Source of the DNA: a virus
Reading direction: 5' to 3' (one strand)
Virus record (IMG/VR): IMGVR_UViG_3300031251_000062
Coordinates: 1-38,244 of that record
DNA: 38,244 nucleotides
The notes beneath the pieces were generated by a model, which searched no databases, was not told where the DNA came from, and saw only the letters and a program-made list of their open reading frames with translations. The position numbers and the translations under genes were made by a program. This document shows, one piece after another, positions 7,453-14,512 of this stretch. Position 1 is the stretch's first letter; the number at the start of each line of letters is the position of its first letter.

Positions 7453-7935
7453 ATGGAAACACTATCAATCGAAAAGAAAAATGCACAGAATGCATTTAAA
7501 AAAGCAAACAAAGAAGTGAAAGCTTTGCTTGTTGAGTTATTTGGAGAAAAGACTTTCTCTGAGAAAATTACTGACCGGGTAAAAACCTTTGAGGATGCAT
7601 GGGAACTTGTAGAAGTATCAAGTAACCAAGATATACTTCTTAAATACAATGGTCAGGATGGAGATATGATTGCAGCACAGGCATATTTAAAACTTAGCAT
7701 CATTGCAAAAGCATTAAATGAAGGATGGAAACCTGACTGGACTAATTCATCAGAATACAAATACTATCCGTATTTCAATATGTCATCGGGCTTCGGTCTG
7801 TCGTGTGACGGTTACGATGATCCGGACTCGTATTCGGTTATCGGCTCTCGCCTTGTTTTTAAAACAGCAGAATTAGCCAAGTATGCCGGAACTCAATTTG
7901 AAGCTATTTACAAAGACTTATTTATCATCAACTAA
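7453..7935 (+). CDS. DGR variable protein 1
   Basis: This 160-residue protein is a target of the retroelement. The N-terminal 70 residues are helical and charged. Residues 80-110 (LSIIAKALNEGWKPDW, EYKYYPYF) are shared with the next gene. Residues 112-134 are the variable region, flanked by SGFGLS and GSRL. A conserved tail follows (FKTAELAKYAGTQFEAIYKD). The variable residues are C118, D119, G120, D123, P124, D125, Y127, S128 and V129 relative to the template. No signal peptide or membrane segment is seen, so it is probably cytosolic or virion-internal. The variable stretch ends about 26 residues before the C-terminus, unlike typical C-terminal C-type-lectin targets. The ligand is unknown. 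Confidence 0.9.
   Translation: METLSIEKKNAQNAFKKANKEVKALLVELFGEKTFSEKITDRVKTFEDAWELVEVSSNQDILLKYNGQDGDMIAAQAYLKLSIIAKALNEGWKPDWTNSSEYKYYPYFNMSSGFGLSCDGYDDPDSYSVIGSRLVFKTAELAKYAGTQFEAIYKDLFIIN
7786..7854 (+). repeat. DGR variable repeat 1 (VR1)
   Basis: The repeat aligns without gaps to the template at 8361-8429. Of 69 positions, 15 differ, and all 15 fall on template adenines (15 of 22 A); the 47 non-A positions are identical. Replacements include G, T and C. This is the signature of adenine-specific mutagenic retrohoming. Confidence 0.95.
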
Positions 7936-7945
7936 TTAAAAAAAC

Positions 7946-8326
7946 ATGGACAAAATTAAAACATTTGAAGAAGCATGTGCAGCACTTGGTATTAGTACTG
8001 CATTGCCTGAAGTAAGTATGTTACCTGAAGCTGAACAAAAAGCAATTGTAGCACATTACAAACTTACAGTTATCGCAAAAGCATTGAATGAAGGTTGGAA
8101 ACCCGACTGGAGCAATGATGATGAATATAAATATTACCCTTGGTTTGATGTGGAAGAAGATGCTGCAAAACCATCGGGCTTCGGTCTGTCGTATGGCGGT
8201 TACGTTGGTACGGACTTGTATACGTTTATCGGCTCTCGCCTTTGTTTCAAATCGAGAGAGTTGGCAAAATATGCAGGTGAGCAATTTACTGATCTGTACG
8301 AAGAGTATTTCCTAATTAATAAATAA
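7946..8326 (+). CDS. DGR variable protein 2
   Basis: This 126-residue paralogue of the preceding gene lies 10 bp downstream. Both share a KTFE start motif, the block VIAKALNEGWKPDWS, EYKYYPWFD, the variable region (residues 77-101) and the tail FKSRELAKYAGEQFTDLYEEYFLI. It lacks about 35 N-terminal residues present in protein 1. Compared with protein 1, the variable residues here read Y83, G84, G85, V87, G88, T89, D90, L91, Y92, T93 and F94. There is no secretion signal. The two proteins may form hetero-oligomers or alternative versions of one binder. Proteins with this conserved frame recur in Bacteroidota phages, by my recollection rather than by search. Confidence 0.9.
   Translation: MDKIKTFEEACAALGISTALPEVSMLPEAEQKAIVAHYKLTVIAKALNEGWKPDWSNDDEYKYYPWFDVEEDAAKPSGFGLSYGGYVGTDLYTFIGSRLCFKSRELAKYAGEQFTDLYEEYFLINK
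8174..8242 (+). repeat. DGR variable repeat 2 (VR2)
   Basis: Aligned to the template, 15 of 22 adenines are changed. Only one of the 47 non-adenine positions differs (template C8404, here T8217). Similarity continues about 6 bp further (to 8248), again with changes mainly at A. VR1 and VR2 differ from each other at many of the same adenines, so both have been rewritten separately. Confidence 0.95.
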
Positions 8327-8360
8327 GAAAATGGGTTGTGCGTGGAGAGCGTTTGGTTTA

Positions 8361-8434
8361 TCAGGCTTCAGTCTGTCGTATAACGATTACGATAATACGA
8401 ACTCGAATACGAATATCAGCTCTCGACTAAGTTA
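8361..8434 (+). repeat. DGR template repeat (TR)
   Basis: This is the adenine-rich source copy for VR1 and VR2. In the register of the targets it reads S-G-F-S-L-S-Y-N-D-Y-D-N-T-N-S-N-T-N-I-S-S-R-L, with the AAC/AAT codons typical of DGR templates because mutating their A bases can reach many amino acids. It lies between the second target and the reverse transcriptase. The transcript from about 8331 to 8535 would serve as template RNA. It also sits in a 34-codon frame (ATG 8331 to TAA 8433-8435) that is probably not a functional gene. Confidence 0.93.
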
Positions 8435-8435
8435 A

Positions 8436-8535
8436 GATTTTACCCACGTAGACCTTGCCATCAGTTGCAAAAAATTACGAATAAAAAAGCGGGCTTTAGT
8501 ATCGAAAGAGAACGAGACCAATTAAAAACAAAGGA
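8436..8535 (+). ncRNA. Probable 3' part of the DGR template RNA
   Basis: This 100-base non-coding spacer lies between the template repeat and the reverse transcriptase start. In the Bordetella phage DGR the sequence downstream of TR is required to prime cDNA synthesis, so this spacer is the likely equivalent. I see no gene and no strong hairpin in it. No promoter of its own is obvious; it may be carried on the early operon transcript. Confidence 0.5.
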
Positions 8536-9495
8536 ATGAAAAGAATAAATAATCTGTACGCATCAATAATAAGCATTGAGAACTTGCAGCTTGCTGATGA
8601 GATGGCGAGAAAAGGCAAATTGATGCAGTATGGAGTTATCCTTCACGATAAGAACCGGGAACAGAATATATTGAAGCTGCACGAAATGCTGTTGAATAAA
8701 ACATATACAACTTCAACTTATACAACCTTTAAAATATACGAACCAAAGGAAAGGATCATTTACAGATTACCTTACTTTCCTGATAGGATCACTCATCATG
8801 CAGTGATGAATATTTTAGAGCCAATATTCGTTTCAACATTTACCAACGATACTTATTCATGCATTAAAGGCAAAGGTATTCATGCAGCATTGCGAGGTGT
8901 AAAAGCAGCATTGAAAGACACAACAGGTACAACTTATTGCCTGAAATTGGACATTAAGAAATTTTATCCTTCAGTTGATCACGAAGTTTTAAAACAGATC
9001 CTACGCAGAAAATTTAAAGATACTGATTTATTGTGGCTGCTTGATGAAATTATTGACAGTACTGAAGGACTTCCGATTGGTAATTACCTCAGTCAATATT
9101 TTGCAAACTTCTACCTCACATACTTCGACCATTGGTTAAAAGAAACATTGCGTGTGAAGTATTATTTCCGCTATGCTGATGATATTGTTATCCTTTCGGA
9201 TAATAAACCATACCTGCACGAATTACTTGCTAAAATACGTGAGTATTTGGATGTGCAATTGAAGCTAACAGTAAAACATAATTATCAAATCTTCCCGGTG
9301 CAAGCTCGTGGAATTGATTTTGTGGGATACGTATTTTTTCATACACATATCATGCTTCGAAAAAGCATTAAACAAAACTTTTGCAAGATGATTGCCAGGA
9401 ATAAAAATAAGCAATCAATCGCATCATATAATGGATGGGCAAAGCATTGTAATTCTAAACATCTACTCAAAAAAATATTACATGAAAAAATTTAG
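8536..9495 (+). CDS. DGR reverse transcriptase
   Basis: This 319-residue protein would copy the template RNA into cDNA with errors opposite adenine. Motifs seen: LKLDIKKFYPSVDH with catalytic D139; G178-LPIGNYLSQ-187, whose I/LGNxxSQ form is diagnostic of DGR enzymes (group II introns and retrons have QGxxxSP); YADD at 213-216 with the other two catalytic Asp; and GIDFVGY (259-265). There is no maturase or endonuclease domain, and the length is typical for DGR enzymes. It lies about 100 bp after the template repeat. Its end overlaps the next gene by 14 bp. Confidence 0.96.
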   Translation: MKRINNLYASIISIENLQLADEMARKGKLMQYGVILHDKNREQNILKLHEMLLNKTYTTSTYTTFKIYEPKERIIYRLPYFPDRITHHAVMNILEPIFVSTFTNDTYSCIKGKGIHAALRGVKAALKDTTGTTYCLKLDIKKFYPSVDHEVLKQILRRKFKDTDLLWLLDEIIDSTEGLPIGNYLSQYFANFYLTYFDHWLKETLRVKYYFRYADDIVILSDNKPYLHELLAKIREYLDVQLKLTVKHNYQIFPVQARGIDFVGYVFFHTHIMLRKSIKQNFCKMIARNKNKQSIASYNGWAKHCNSKHLLKKILHEKI

Positions 9496-9784
9496 TGACT
9501 TTAATATTAAGCCTGTTGCACAAGGTTTACAAGGAGACAAAATAAAAATTGAACGCATACTGAATTGTGAAATTATAGTTGAGAAATACAAAATAGAGGA
9601 CAGTAAATTTAGTGATAAAGGAAATGGAAAGTGTTTGTATTTACAGATTTTGAAAGGCACAACGCAGCATGTAGTATTTAGCGGAAGCGGTGCATTGATG
9701 GAAATAATTAAGCAAGTACCTGAAGATGCCTTCCCATTTAAAACAACAATAATTAAAAACAATGACAGACTTGAATTTTCATAA
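9482..9784 (+). CDS. Small beta-rich protein coupled to the DGR RT
   Basis: The 100-residue sequence is rich in predicted strands (KIKIERILNCEIIVEKYKIE, KCLYLQILKGTTQHVVFSG, FPFKTTIIKNND), a pattern like OB-fold nucleic-acid-binding proteins of phages. ATG 9482 is 14 bp inside the reverse transcriptase end, so translation is likely coupled. It has none of the helical-bundle character of Avd, the usual DGR accessory protein. It may be an ssDNA-binding early protein or an accessory factor for retrohoming; both are inference. Confidence 0.5.
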   Translation: MKKFSDFNIKPVAQGLQGDKIKIERILNCEIIVEKYKIEDSKFSDKGNGKCLYLQILKGTTQHVVFSGSGALMEIIKQVPEDAFPFKTTIIKNNDRLEFS

Positions 9785-10181
9785 CGGATTAATAGTTGAA
9801 GAGTGGATAGAGCATAATTATGGATTGTGTTTAAAAACAATGCAGAAGGATGAATATGAAAAGGCATTGAATAAAAACCCTGTAGAACTTGGACGCATTA
9901 TTTTAACACCCGGAGAAGAAACAACTATGGATGGCTACTTCAATATTAAACCATGCATTTATGTTGGCTTAGATGTGTTAAGAGGAATATACATGGTATT
10001 TTATTTGGGTGAGGATGCAGGCATGCATTATTATCAAAAAATAGCACGAATTGCTTATGATAGAATTTTTTGCCATTACCTAAAAAATGGAGGACGTGAT
10101 TTCAACTTTAGAGAGGGGTTTTGGGATTGGGATAAACCAACAAAAAACGGTAAACGAAAAGCTAATAAAAAACAGATATGA
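9762..10181 (+). CDS. Hypothetical protein, 139 aa
   Basis: I do not recognise the family. The protein is soluble, with aromatic-rich segments (CIYVGLDVLRGIYMVFYLGEDAGMHYY) and a strongly basic end (KPTKNGKRKANKKQ). It overlaps the preceding gene by 23 bp and the following by 4 bp, and so belongs to the same operon. The basic tail could bind nucleic acid. No signal peptide, metal site or repeat is visible. Confidence 0.55.
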   Translation: MTDLNFHNGLIVEEWIEHNYGLCLKTMQKDEYEKALNKNPVELGRIILTPGEETTMDGYFNIKPCIYVGLDVLRGIYMVFYLGEDAGMHYYQKIARIAYDRIFCHYLKNGGRDFNFREGFWDWDKPTKNGKRKANKKQI

Positions 10182-10369
10182 AAACACTTACAATTGCCAC
10201 AGGAATTATTTTAATACTATTTGTTCCTTCATCAAACTACTTCATCTATCATACAGCGATGAAATGTATAAACTACCAAGATTCGCTTATTAAAGCAAAA
10301 GATGAGCGCATACATTATTTGGATTCAACATTAGATGCTCACCCTGTTACTAAATTGAAAACAAAATGA
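10178..10369 (+). CDS. Small membrane-anchored protein, 63 aa
   Basis: A single hydrophobic segment at residues 5-26 (TIATGIILILFVPSSNYFIY) is followed by a polar tail of about 35 residues. That fits a type II inner-membrane protein or an uncleaved signal anchor. No lipobox is present. The start overlaps the previous stop (ATGA). Its function is unknown; placement among early genes suggests a host-takeover or exclusion peptide rather than lysis. Confidence 0.5.
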   Translation: MKTLTIATGIILILFVPSSNYFIYHTAMKCINYQDSLIKAKDERIHYLDSTLDAHPVTKLKTK

Positions 10370-10584
10370 GCAGAATGGTAGAAATTGAAGTGCAAGAAAC
10401 TGTTAACAATATACAGATTATTGATAGAACAGTGAATATTTTAAGTGATAACGGCAAGGTTATTTTAGAATATTATGAATTAATAATGTCGGGAAATGAT
10501 AGAGTTGTTAGCGATAAAGTATTCAATAAAAGTCGCCATGAAAACAATAAGAAATTACTTATTAAAAATTTGAGAAAAGCATGA
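10366..10584 (+). CDS. Hypothetical protein, 72 aa
   Basis: This short mixed alpha/beta protein (EIEVQETVNNIQIIDRTVNIL, then VILEYYELIMS) has a basic C-terminal end (HENNKKLLIKNLRK). No family is recognised. It overlaps neighbours on both sides by 4 bp, which supports real translation within the operon. Confidence 0.5.
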   Translation: MSRMVEIEVQETVNNIQIIDRTVNILSDNGKVILEYYELIMSGNDRVVSDKVFNKSRHENNKKLLIKNLRKA

Positions 10585-11006
10585 AGCAGTTTATATTGAC
10601 ATCAACAGGATTTGAAGGCTCAATCATTTATCGTTTTGATGAAGAAGATAAGCTGAAGGGATTTGATATTGAAGCAACATTAACCGATAGTGCTCGTGAG
10701 TGGATTATTAATAGTGCTCCGAGAACAGTTGAAAAGTTAATGAGTTTTCCTATGAGAAGTAAAACCATAAAGCTTCAGGAAGTACCTATGGATTTAACCT
10801 TTGACAACTTTTGGACAAAGTATGGATATAAAGTTGGTGATAAAGCTAAAACTGAAAAGCTTTGGAAAGCAATGAATGATGGCGAAAAAACAGAAGCATT
10901 GAATAAGATTAACAAGTATAATGCATATTTAGAGAGTACAGGAGTTGGTAAAGTATATGCAGAAAGGTATTTATCAAAAAAATACTATCAAAATGACTAC
11001 AAATAA
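10581..11006 (+). CDS. Replication-associated protein with primosomal C-terminal motif
   Basis: The last 75 residues of this 141-residue protein (FDNFWTKYGYKVGDKAKTEKLW, then ALNKINKYNAYLE, and KVYAERYLSKKYYQND) follow the pattern FxxFWxxYxxKVGxKxAxxxW found at the C-termini of phage replication initiators and DnaD/lambda O-like proteins. The N-terminal 65 residues are unassigned. It probably contacts host replication machinery. It overlaps the GemA-like gene by 14 bp. Confidence 0.55.
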   Translation: MKQFILTSTGFEGSIIYRFDEEDKLKGFDIEATLTDSAREWIINSAPRTVEKLMSFPMRSKTIKLQEVPMDLTFDNFWTKYGYKVGDKAKTEKLWKAMNDGEKTEALNKINKYNAYLESTGVGKVYAERYLSKKYYQNDYK

Positions 11007-11409
11007 ACCAATTGAGAAATGGCAGCTTACCAAGTTGCATACATTGCTTCAGCTAACAAATAAAATACCATACAAACAGGATTTAATGGATACGTTTTGC
11101 AGTGATGGTCGTTACCCTACTTCTTCAAAGGATTTGTATTTTGATGAAGCAAACAATATCATCAATTATTTAGCAGCCATGCATCAAAAAAATGATCCTG
11201 CTGATTTAATGAGAAAGAAAATAATTAGTTGCTGCCGTGAAATGGGATGGCACAAAAGCGGCAAAGCTGATATGTTACGCATTGAAGCATGGGTAATGAA
11301 GTTTGGATATATGCATAAGAAGTTAAACGATTACACAGTACAGGAATTACCTCAGTTGGTTACACAAGCTGAGAATATGAAGAGGAGTTATTTAGCATCA
11401 TTGAAATAA
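10993..11409 (+). CDS. GemA / Mu gp16-like protein (DUF1018)
   Basis: This 138-residue protein matches the gp16/GemA pattern: an N-terminal helix (WQLTKLHTLLQL), then LMRKKIISCCREMGW in the place of the family's R+KIHxLAKQLGW, and a C-terminal LNDYTVQELPQLVTQAENM. In Mu the gemA product modifies host gene expression and DNA supercoiling; whether that holds here is unknown. I chose ATG 10993 because the in-frame upstream 10945 lies within the preceding gene and encodes an unlikely N-terminus. Confidence 0.65.
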   Translation: MTTNKPIEKWQLTKLHTLLQLTNKIPYKQDLMDTFCSDGRYPTSSKDLYFDEANNIINYLAAMHQKNDPADLMRKKIISCCREMGWHKSGKADMLRIEAWVMKFGYMHKKLNDYTVQELPQLVTQAENMKRSYLASLK

Positions 11410-11427
11410 GCAATAAGCAATAAGCAA

Positions 11428-11760
11428 ATGGCAATAGGCAAAAAAATAAATAAAAGAAGGATAACACATGAAGAACTGAGAGCTGTTGGAAGAGGATTGA
11501 TTGCGTACATCAAACAACTTGGAGATAGAAGAGCAATTCCTGCTAATACCCATCATGCAGATAGATGTATTGCAATGGTGATTTATAAATTGAGGAAGAG
11601 TATTGAAAAGAAAACATGCGAATTTAATGATAGCTATTTGCTGAAGCTAAGTAATATTGAATTTGAAGCTTTACTTTACGTGAGAAATGATTTGCATATT
11701 ATGCATGATGATGGTGAGATTGAAAATGCGTTGATTAAATTATTGAACATGAATAAATAA
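11428..11760 (+). CDS. Hypothetical basic protein, 110 aa
   Basis: The protein is helical with a basic N-terminus (GKKINKRRITHEELRAVGR) and no recognised family. It is preceded by short tandem repeats of aataagc at 11406-11423. Location between the GemA-like gene and a candidate late regulator suggests a middle-operon role. No catalytic motif is visible. Confidence 0.5.
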   Translation: MAIGKKINKRRITHEELRAVGRGLIAYIKQLGDRRAIPANTHHADRCIAMVIYKLRKSIEKKTCEFNDSYLLKLSNIEFEALLYVRNDLHIMHDDGEIENALIKLLNMNK

Positions 11761-11782
11761 TTTTATATAAATTTGTTTCGCC

Positions 11783-11995
11783 ATGCAGCTTACGCTTCTT
11801 CCGTTAACAACTAAACAAGATAAAATAAAAGAACGAAACGAAAGGATTCGAAGAGATTTTGACCTCTATACAAAAACAAAACATTTAGACAGTGGATATG
11901 TGGTAACAAAAATTTTAACAGATAAATATTTGCCACTGGAGGAACTTACACTTTGGAGAATTATTTTAAAACAAGGACATTACAAAAATTTATGA
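11783..11995 (+). CDS. Small helical protein, possible middle/late regulator
   Basis: This 70-residue protein has the layout of a small DNA-binding protein: RNERIRRDFDLYTKTKHLDSG, then a helix pair VVTKILTDKYLPLEELTLWRI that could be a helix-turn-helix. Mu places its Mor and C activators at the end of the early/middle region, the same relative position. There is no convincing sequence match to Mor, so the activator idea is an inference. It overlaps the start of the next gene. Confidence 0.4.
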   Translation: MQLTLLPLTTKQDKIKERNERIRRDFDLYTKTKHLDSGYVVTKILTDKYLPLEELTLWRIILKQGHYKNL

Positions 11996-11997
11996 TT

Positions 11998-12555
11998 ATG
12001 AAAAAACTATTTTATTTATTGCTAATTTTAGTTACGTTTAAATGTGATTTAAAAGCACAAAAATTTGATTCTGAAAAATGGAACTGGCAATTGCAACATG
12101 CCATAGGTTTATACAATGGAGCATGTCATGATAACGAAGAGCAATATGCTCAATCAATATCATTGCTGATAACTTTGTATAAACAGGCAGATACTTCTCT
12201 TATAGCGATGAAATATTTAGCAATGAATTACCATCATCAAACTGATCATTTTAATTATGAAGATGGGAGTTATAATGCTCATAATTCAACCTATGCAGAC
12301 TCTGCAATTTATTGGATTAATAAATATTTTGCATCAGGAGGAACTGATACACACCTTTATTTGATGAAAGCTAATTGTGATGAGTTTAAAGGTTTTTCAT
12401 TATCTGATAAGGAAAAGAAGATTGCACAATTAGAAGTTGCAATAAAAGATTACAAAGAATTTGCTTCAAAAACTAATGATCAAATAAAGATTGATCGCGT
12501 TAATATTTATATCACAGAGCTGCAAAGAAGTATTAATGATTTAAAATATTTATAA
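11998..12555 (+). CDS. Exported protein with helical repeats
   Basis: This 185-residue protein has a clear Sec signal peptide (MKKLFYLLLILVTF, likely cleavage after KA in LKAQKF). The mature part is helical with TPR-like spacing (SLITLYKQADTSLIAMKYLAM, AIYWINKYFASGGTDTHLYLMKAN, AQLEVAIKDYKEFA). It may start at 11992 (two extra residues). An exported protein in the prophage middle region may be a cargo (moron) gene expressed in the lysogen, acting in the periplasm. I cannot name a function. Confidence 0.65.
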   Translation: MKKLFYLLLILVTFKCDLKAQKFDSEKWNWQLQHAIGLYNGACHDNEEQYAQSISLLITLYKQADTSLIAMKYLAMNYHHQTDHFNYEDGSYNAHNSTYADSAIYWINKYFASGGTDTHLYLMKANCDEFKGFSLSDKEKKIAQLEVAIKDYKEFASKTNDQIKIDRVNIYITELQRSINDLKYL

Positions 12556-12564
12556 TTGAATATT

Positions 12565-12885
12565 ATGGAAAGAGAAATCAAATGTCCGAAATGTTCATCA
12601 ACACAATTGACCGCTGATAAAAAAGGGTTCAGTGGAAAGAAAGCTGTAGCAGGTGCATTATTAACCGGAGGCATTGGTTTACTTGCAGGAACAATTGGAA
12701 GCAATAAAGTTATGCTTACTTGTCTTTCATGTGGTCATCAATTTCAAGTTGGTCAGGATTTAGATGCAGCTGCTCAGAAGAAAAAAATTGAAAGAGAACA
12801 ACAAGATAAAATGATGAAGAGCCCAATATTTTGGATAGTATTTATTGGAGGAATGATATTAATTTTAAGAGCTTGTATAGGTTAA
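12565..12885 (+). CDS. Zinc-ribbon membrane protein
   Basis: The 106-residue protein starts with a zinc ribbon made of C7-PKC10 and C53-LSC56. Between the Cys pairs is a Gly/Ala-rich hydrophobic stretch (28-45). A charged helix (KKKIEREQQDK) leads to a C-terminal transmembrane segment (residues about 85-104). It is the last gene before the bidirectional terminator. Like the exported protein before it, it may be lysogenic cargo. I chose ATG 12565; an in-frame TTG at 12556 is less likely. Confidence 0.65.
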   Translation: MEREIKCPKCSSTQLTADKKGFSGKKAVAGALLTGGIGLLAGTIGSNKVMLTCLSCGHQFQVGQDLDAAAQKKKIEREQQDKMMKSPIFWIVFIGGMILILRACIG

Positions 12886-12909
12886 AATAGTAAACTTATA
12901 AGTTTAAAA

Positions 12910-12946
12910 AGCCGTCTGATGCGTAATGCTTCTGACGGCTTTTTTT
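12910..12946. terminator. Bidirectional terminator between convergent modules
   Basis: A 7-bp stem AGCCGTC (12910-12916) pairs with GACGGCT (12934-12940). T7 follows on the plus strand, and the A-run before the stem gives a U-run on the minus strand. It separates the rightward early operon from the leftward head module; the leftward stop codon lies inside the T-run. Confidence 0.85.
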
Positions 12947-13532
12947 ATGACTGATCAATAACAAAATCTCCTGCAATATCTGAAGGAGTTGGTGGTGTTG
13001 GAGTGTTAACTATTGTAGATGGATTACCTGTCATCATGATAACTTTTTTAACGGCTGCAAGCTCGGTTAACTCAGTGGCATAATCAGTATGGGTGATGAT
13101 AAGGAAATCGTGATCTTCATCTTCGGTTTCTTTTATGCGAATGAGTTTTGTAAAACACGTTCCGCTAAATTCCTCCAGTGCTTCAAATACAAGATCGTTA
13201 AACTCAAAATATTTTAATGCCACATCCTGATCCACACTTCCGGTAAAGAAGTCGGCAAAGTTTTCGAACAGAGAGGTTATTCTTACAACGCAAGCTCCCT
13301 TTCTAACTCCTGCACCAAGCATTTCATAATCAACTTCAGGAAAGCTTATTAAAACGGCAGGAAATGGGATTCCTAATTCTTTTGACAAGTATTTTATTTG
13401 TCCTCTATTTTTATCAACCCATGCAAGTTTAGGAATATTAACTCCATCAGGACTTTCGATAGTTCCGGTTCCACCGATGGTATCCATCAGGTGATTGGTG
13501 ATGATTTTGTAGGTATCTTTTTTTGCGCTCAT
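12945..13532 (-). CDS. Putative neck/tail-completion protein (Mu gp37 position)
   Basis: This 195-residue protein is last in the leftward head module. The pattern of an N-terminal helix, KLAWVDKNRGQIKYLSKELGIPFPAVLISFP, and an alternating strand region (ITSLFENFADF) resembles phage tail-completion/connector proteins of the gp37 or tail-terminator type. The C-terminus is Pro/Thr-rich (NTPTPPTPSD). The assignment comes from gene order and general shape; it would act at the head-tail joint. Confidence 0.5.
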   Translation of the reverse strand: MSAKKDTYKIITNHLMDTIGGTGTIESPDGVNIPKLAWVDKNRGQIKYLSKELGIPFPAVLISFPEVDYEMLGAGVRKGACVVRITSLFENFADFFTGSVDQDVALKYFEFNDLVFEALEEFSGTCFTKLIRIKETEDEDHDFLIITHTDYATELTELAAVKKVIMMTGNPSTIVNTPTPPTPSDIAGDFVIDQS

Positions 13533-13541
13533 TGTTTTAAA

Positions 13542-13585
13542 GTCATTCGGTTGTCATTCAATAGTCATTCAATGGTCACTCAGTG
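13542..13585. repeat. Four tandem 11-bp repeats
   Basis: Units of gtcattcaatg and close variants start at 13542, 13553, 13564 and 13575. They fill the gap between two leftward genes and overlap the end of the upstream one. Read leftward they give a series of ATGAC steps before the next start codon. Confidence 0.6.
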
Positions 13586-14218
13586 GTGCATTATTTTATC
13601 AATTCGTTTCATTAAATCTTTTGTTATTTCATCAACTAAATCTGTGCTATCGTATATAAATGGACGAGCAGGAATAGTGATGGATGTTTGTTTTGTTAAT
13701 GCCATATTTCTCCAAAAAAGCGCATCGGCACTTAACACTTTATTTTTTTTACCTGAAGCAAGTTTGTGAACTTTATCTTTACTTCCTTTAACTTTTGTAG
13801 CTTTTACTTTATAAGTCATTCCTCCTGAAGCCTGATAATACATAGCCCAAAAGAATTTACGCATTTGAAGAGTTACCGGAATAGTTCCACCATCATTCAT
13901 GAGTGAAGCATACGGAGAAACCAAAGCATCAACACCAATTACAACCTTACCCGGTGAAGCAGATTTTATCATGATACCATCGCGAAGATGTCCGCGATCA
14001 AGAAGCAGTTTTTTGTTTTCTTTATTTTTAGGATGTCCGGGAGATCTGTCTTTCCATTTTTCAACAGATCCATTTTTCATCATGCCCTGATTTTTAAAAC
14101 TCCTGCGAAAAAAGTTAACAGCAATCCTGCCAACTATCTGCGGAGCAGATGAACGAAGCTTCAGGTATTTGTGATACGCGAGGCGAAACTGTTCGGCATT
14201 ATTGTTTGTATGATCCAT
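13580..14218 (-). CDS. Phage virion morphogenesis protein (Mu G-like)
   Basis: The 212-residue sequence fits the virion morphogenesis (gpG, P2 gpS-like) family: VEKWKDRSPG, then LLLDRGHLRDGI, VVIGVDALVSPYASLMNDGGTIPV, and a C-terminal IPARPFIYDSTD. Members are needed for head completion and tail attachment. In Mu it lies after the F-like minor head gene; here the tape-measure gene and a small DUF6527 gene intervene. The middle contains a Lys-rich insertion (KVKATKVKGSKDKVHKLASG). Confidence 0.85.
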   Translation of the reverse strand: MDHTNNNAEQFRLAYHKYLKLRSSAPQIVGRIAVNFFRRSFKNQGMMKNGSVEKWKDRSPGHPKNKENKKLLLDRGHLRDGIMIKSASPGKVVIGVDALVSPYASLMNDGGTIPVTLQMRKFFWAMYYQASGGMTYKVKATKVKGSKDKVHKLASGKKNKVLSADALFWRNMALTKQTSITIPARPFIYDSTDLVDEITKDLMKRIDKIMHH

Positions 14219-14512
14219 TTAAAATTCCCAATCAGGTAAATCAACTGTCTTATTTTTCAGTTCATGAAAACAATCATCAAGAAATTGTATTCTTCCATCA
14301 GTAACGAAGGAATGACACCTATATTGAGGATTATCTTTGCTAACTAAAATACTTGGAGTAAATGTTGGTTTCTCTAAATTCCCATTAAATGTCCATTGAG
14401 CACCTTGCAGATTTTTTGACTTGGTAGTAGGAGAATGATAATATCCACAACCGGGACAAAAAAACTCCATCATACCCGGAATATCAATATTTTCTCTTAC
14501 TTTAATTCCCAT
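14219..14512 (-). CDS. DUF6527 family protein
   Basis: This 97-residue protein has FCPGCGYYHS near the N-terminus and the C-terminal block CHSFVTDGRIQFLDDCFHELK, plus WTFNGNLEKPTFTPSI in between. Together these are the signature of the small phage family DUF6527. Conserved Cys and His suggest metal binding. Its function is unknown; it is common among structural genes of siphoviruses and myoviruses. Its start overlaps the tape-measure stop by one base. Confidence 0.8.
   Translation of the reverse strand: MGIKVRENIDIPGMMEFFCPGCGYYHSPTTKSKNLQGAQWTFNGNLEKPTFTPSILVSKDNPQYRCHSFVTDGRIQFLDDCFHELKNKTVDLPDWEF

Noticed and set aside
8536-9495. Retron or group II intron reverse transcriptase.
   Set aside because: The SQ motif, absence of maturase domain, and matching template/variable repeats identify a DGR.
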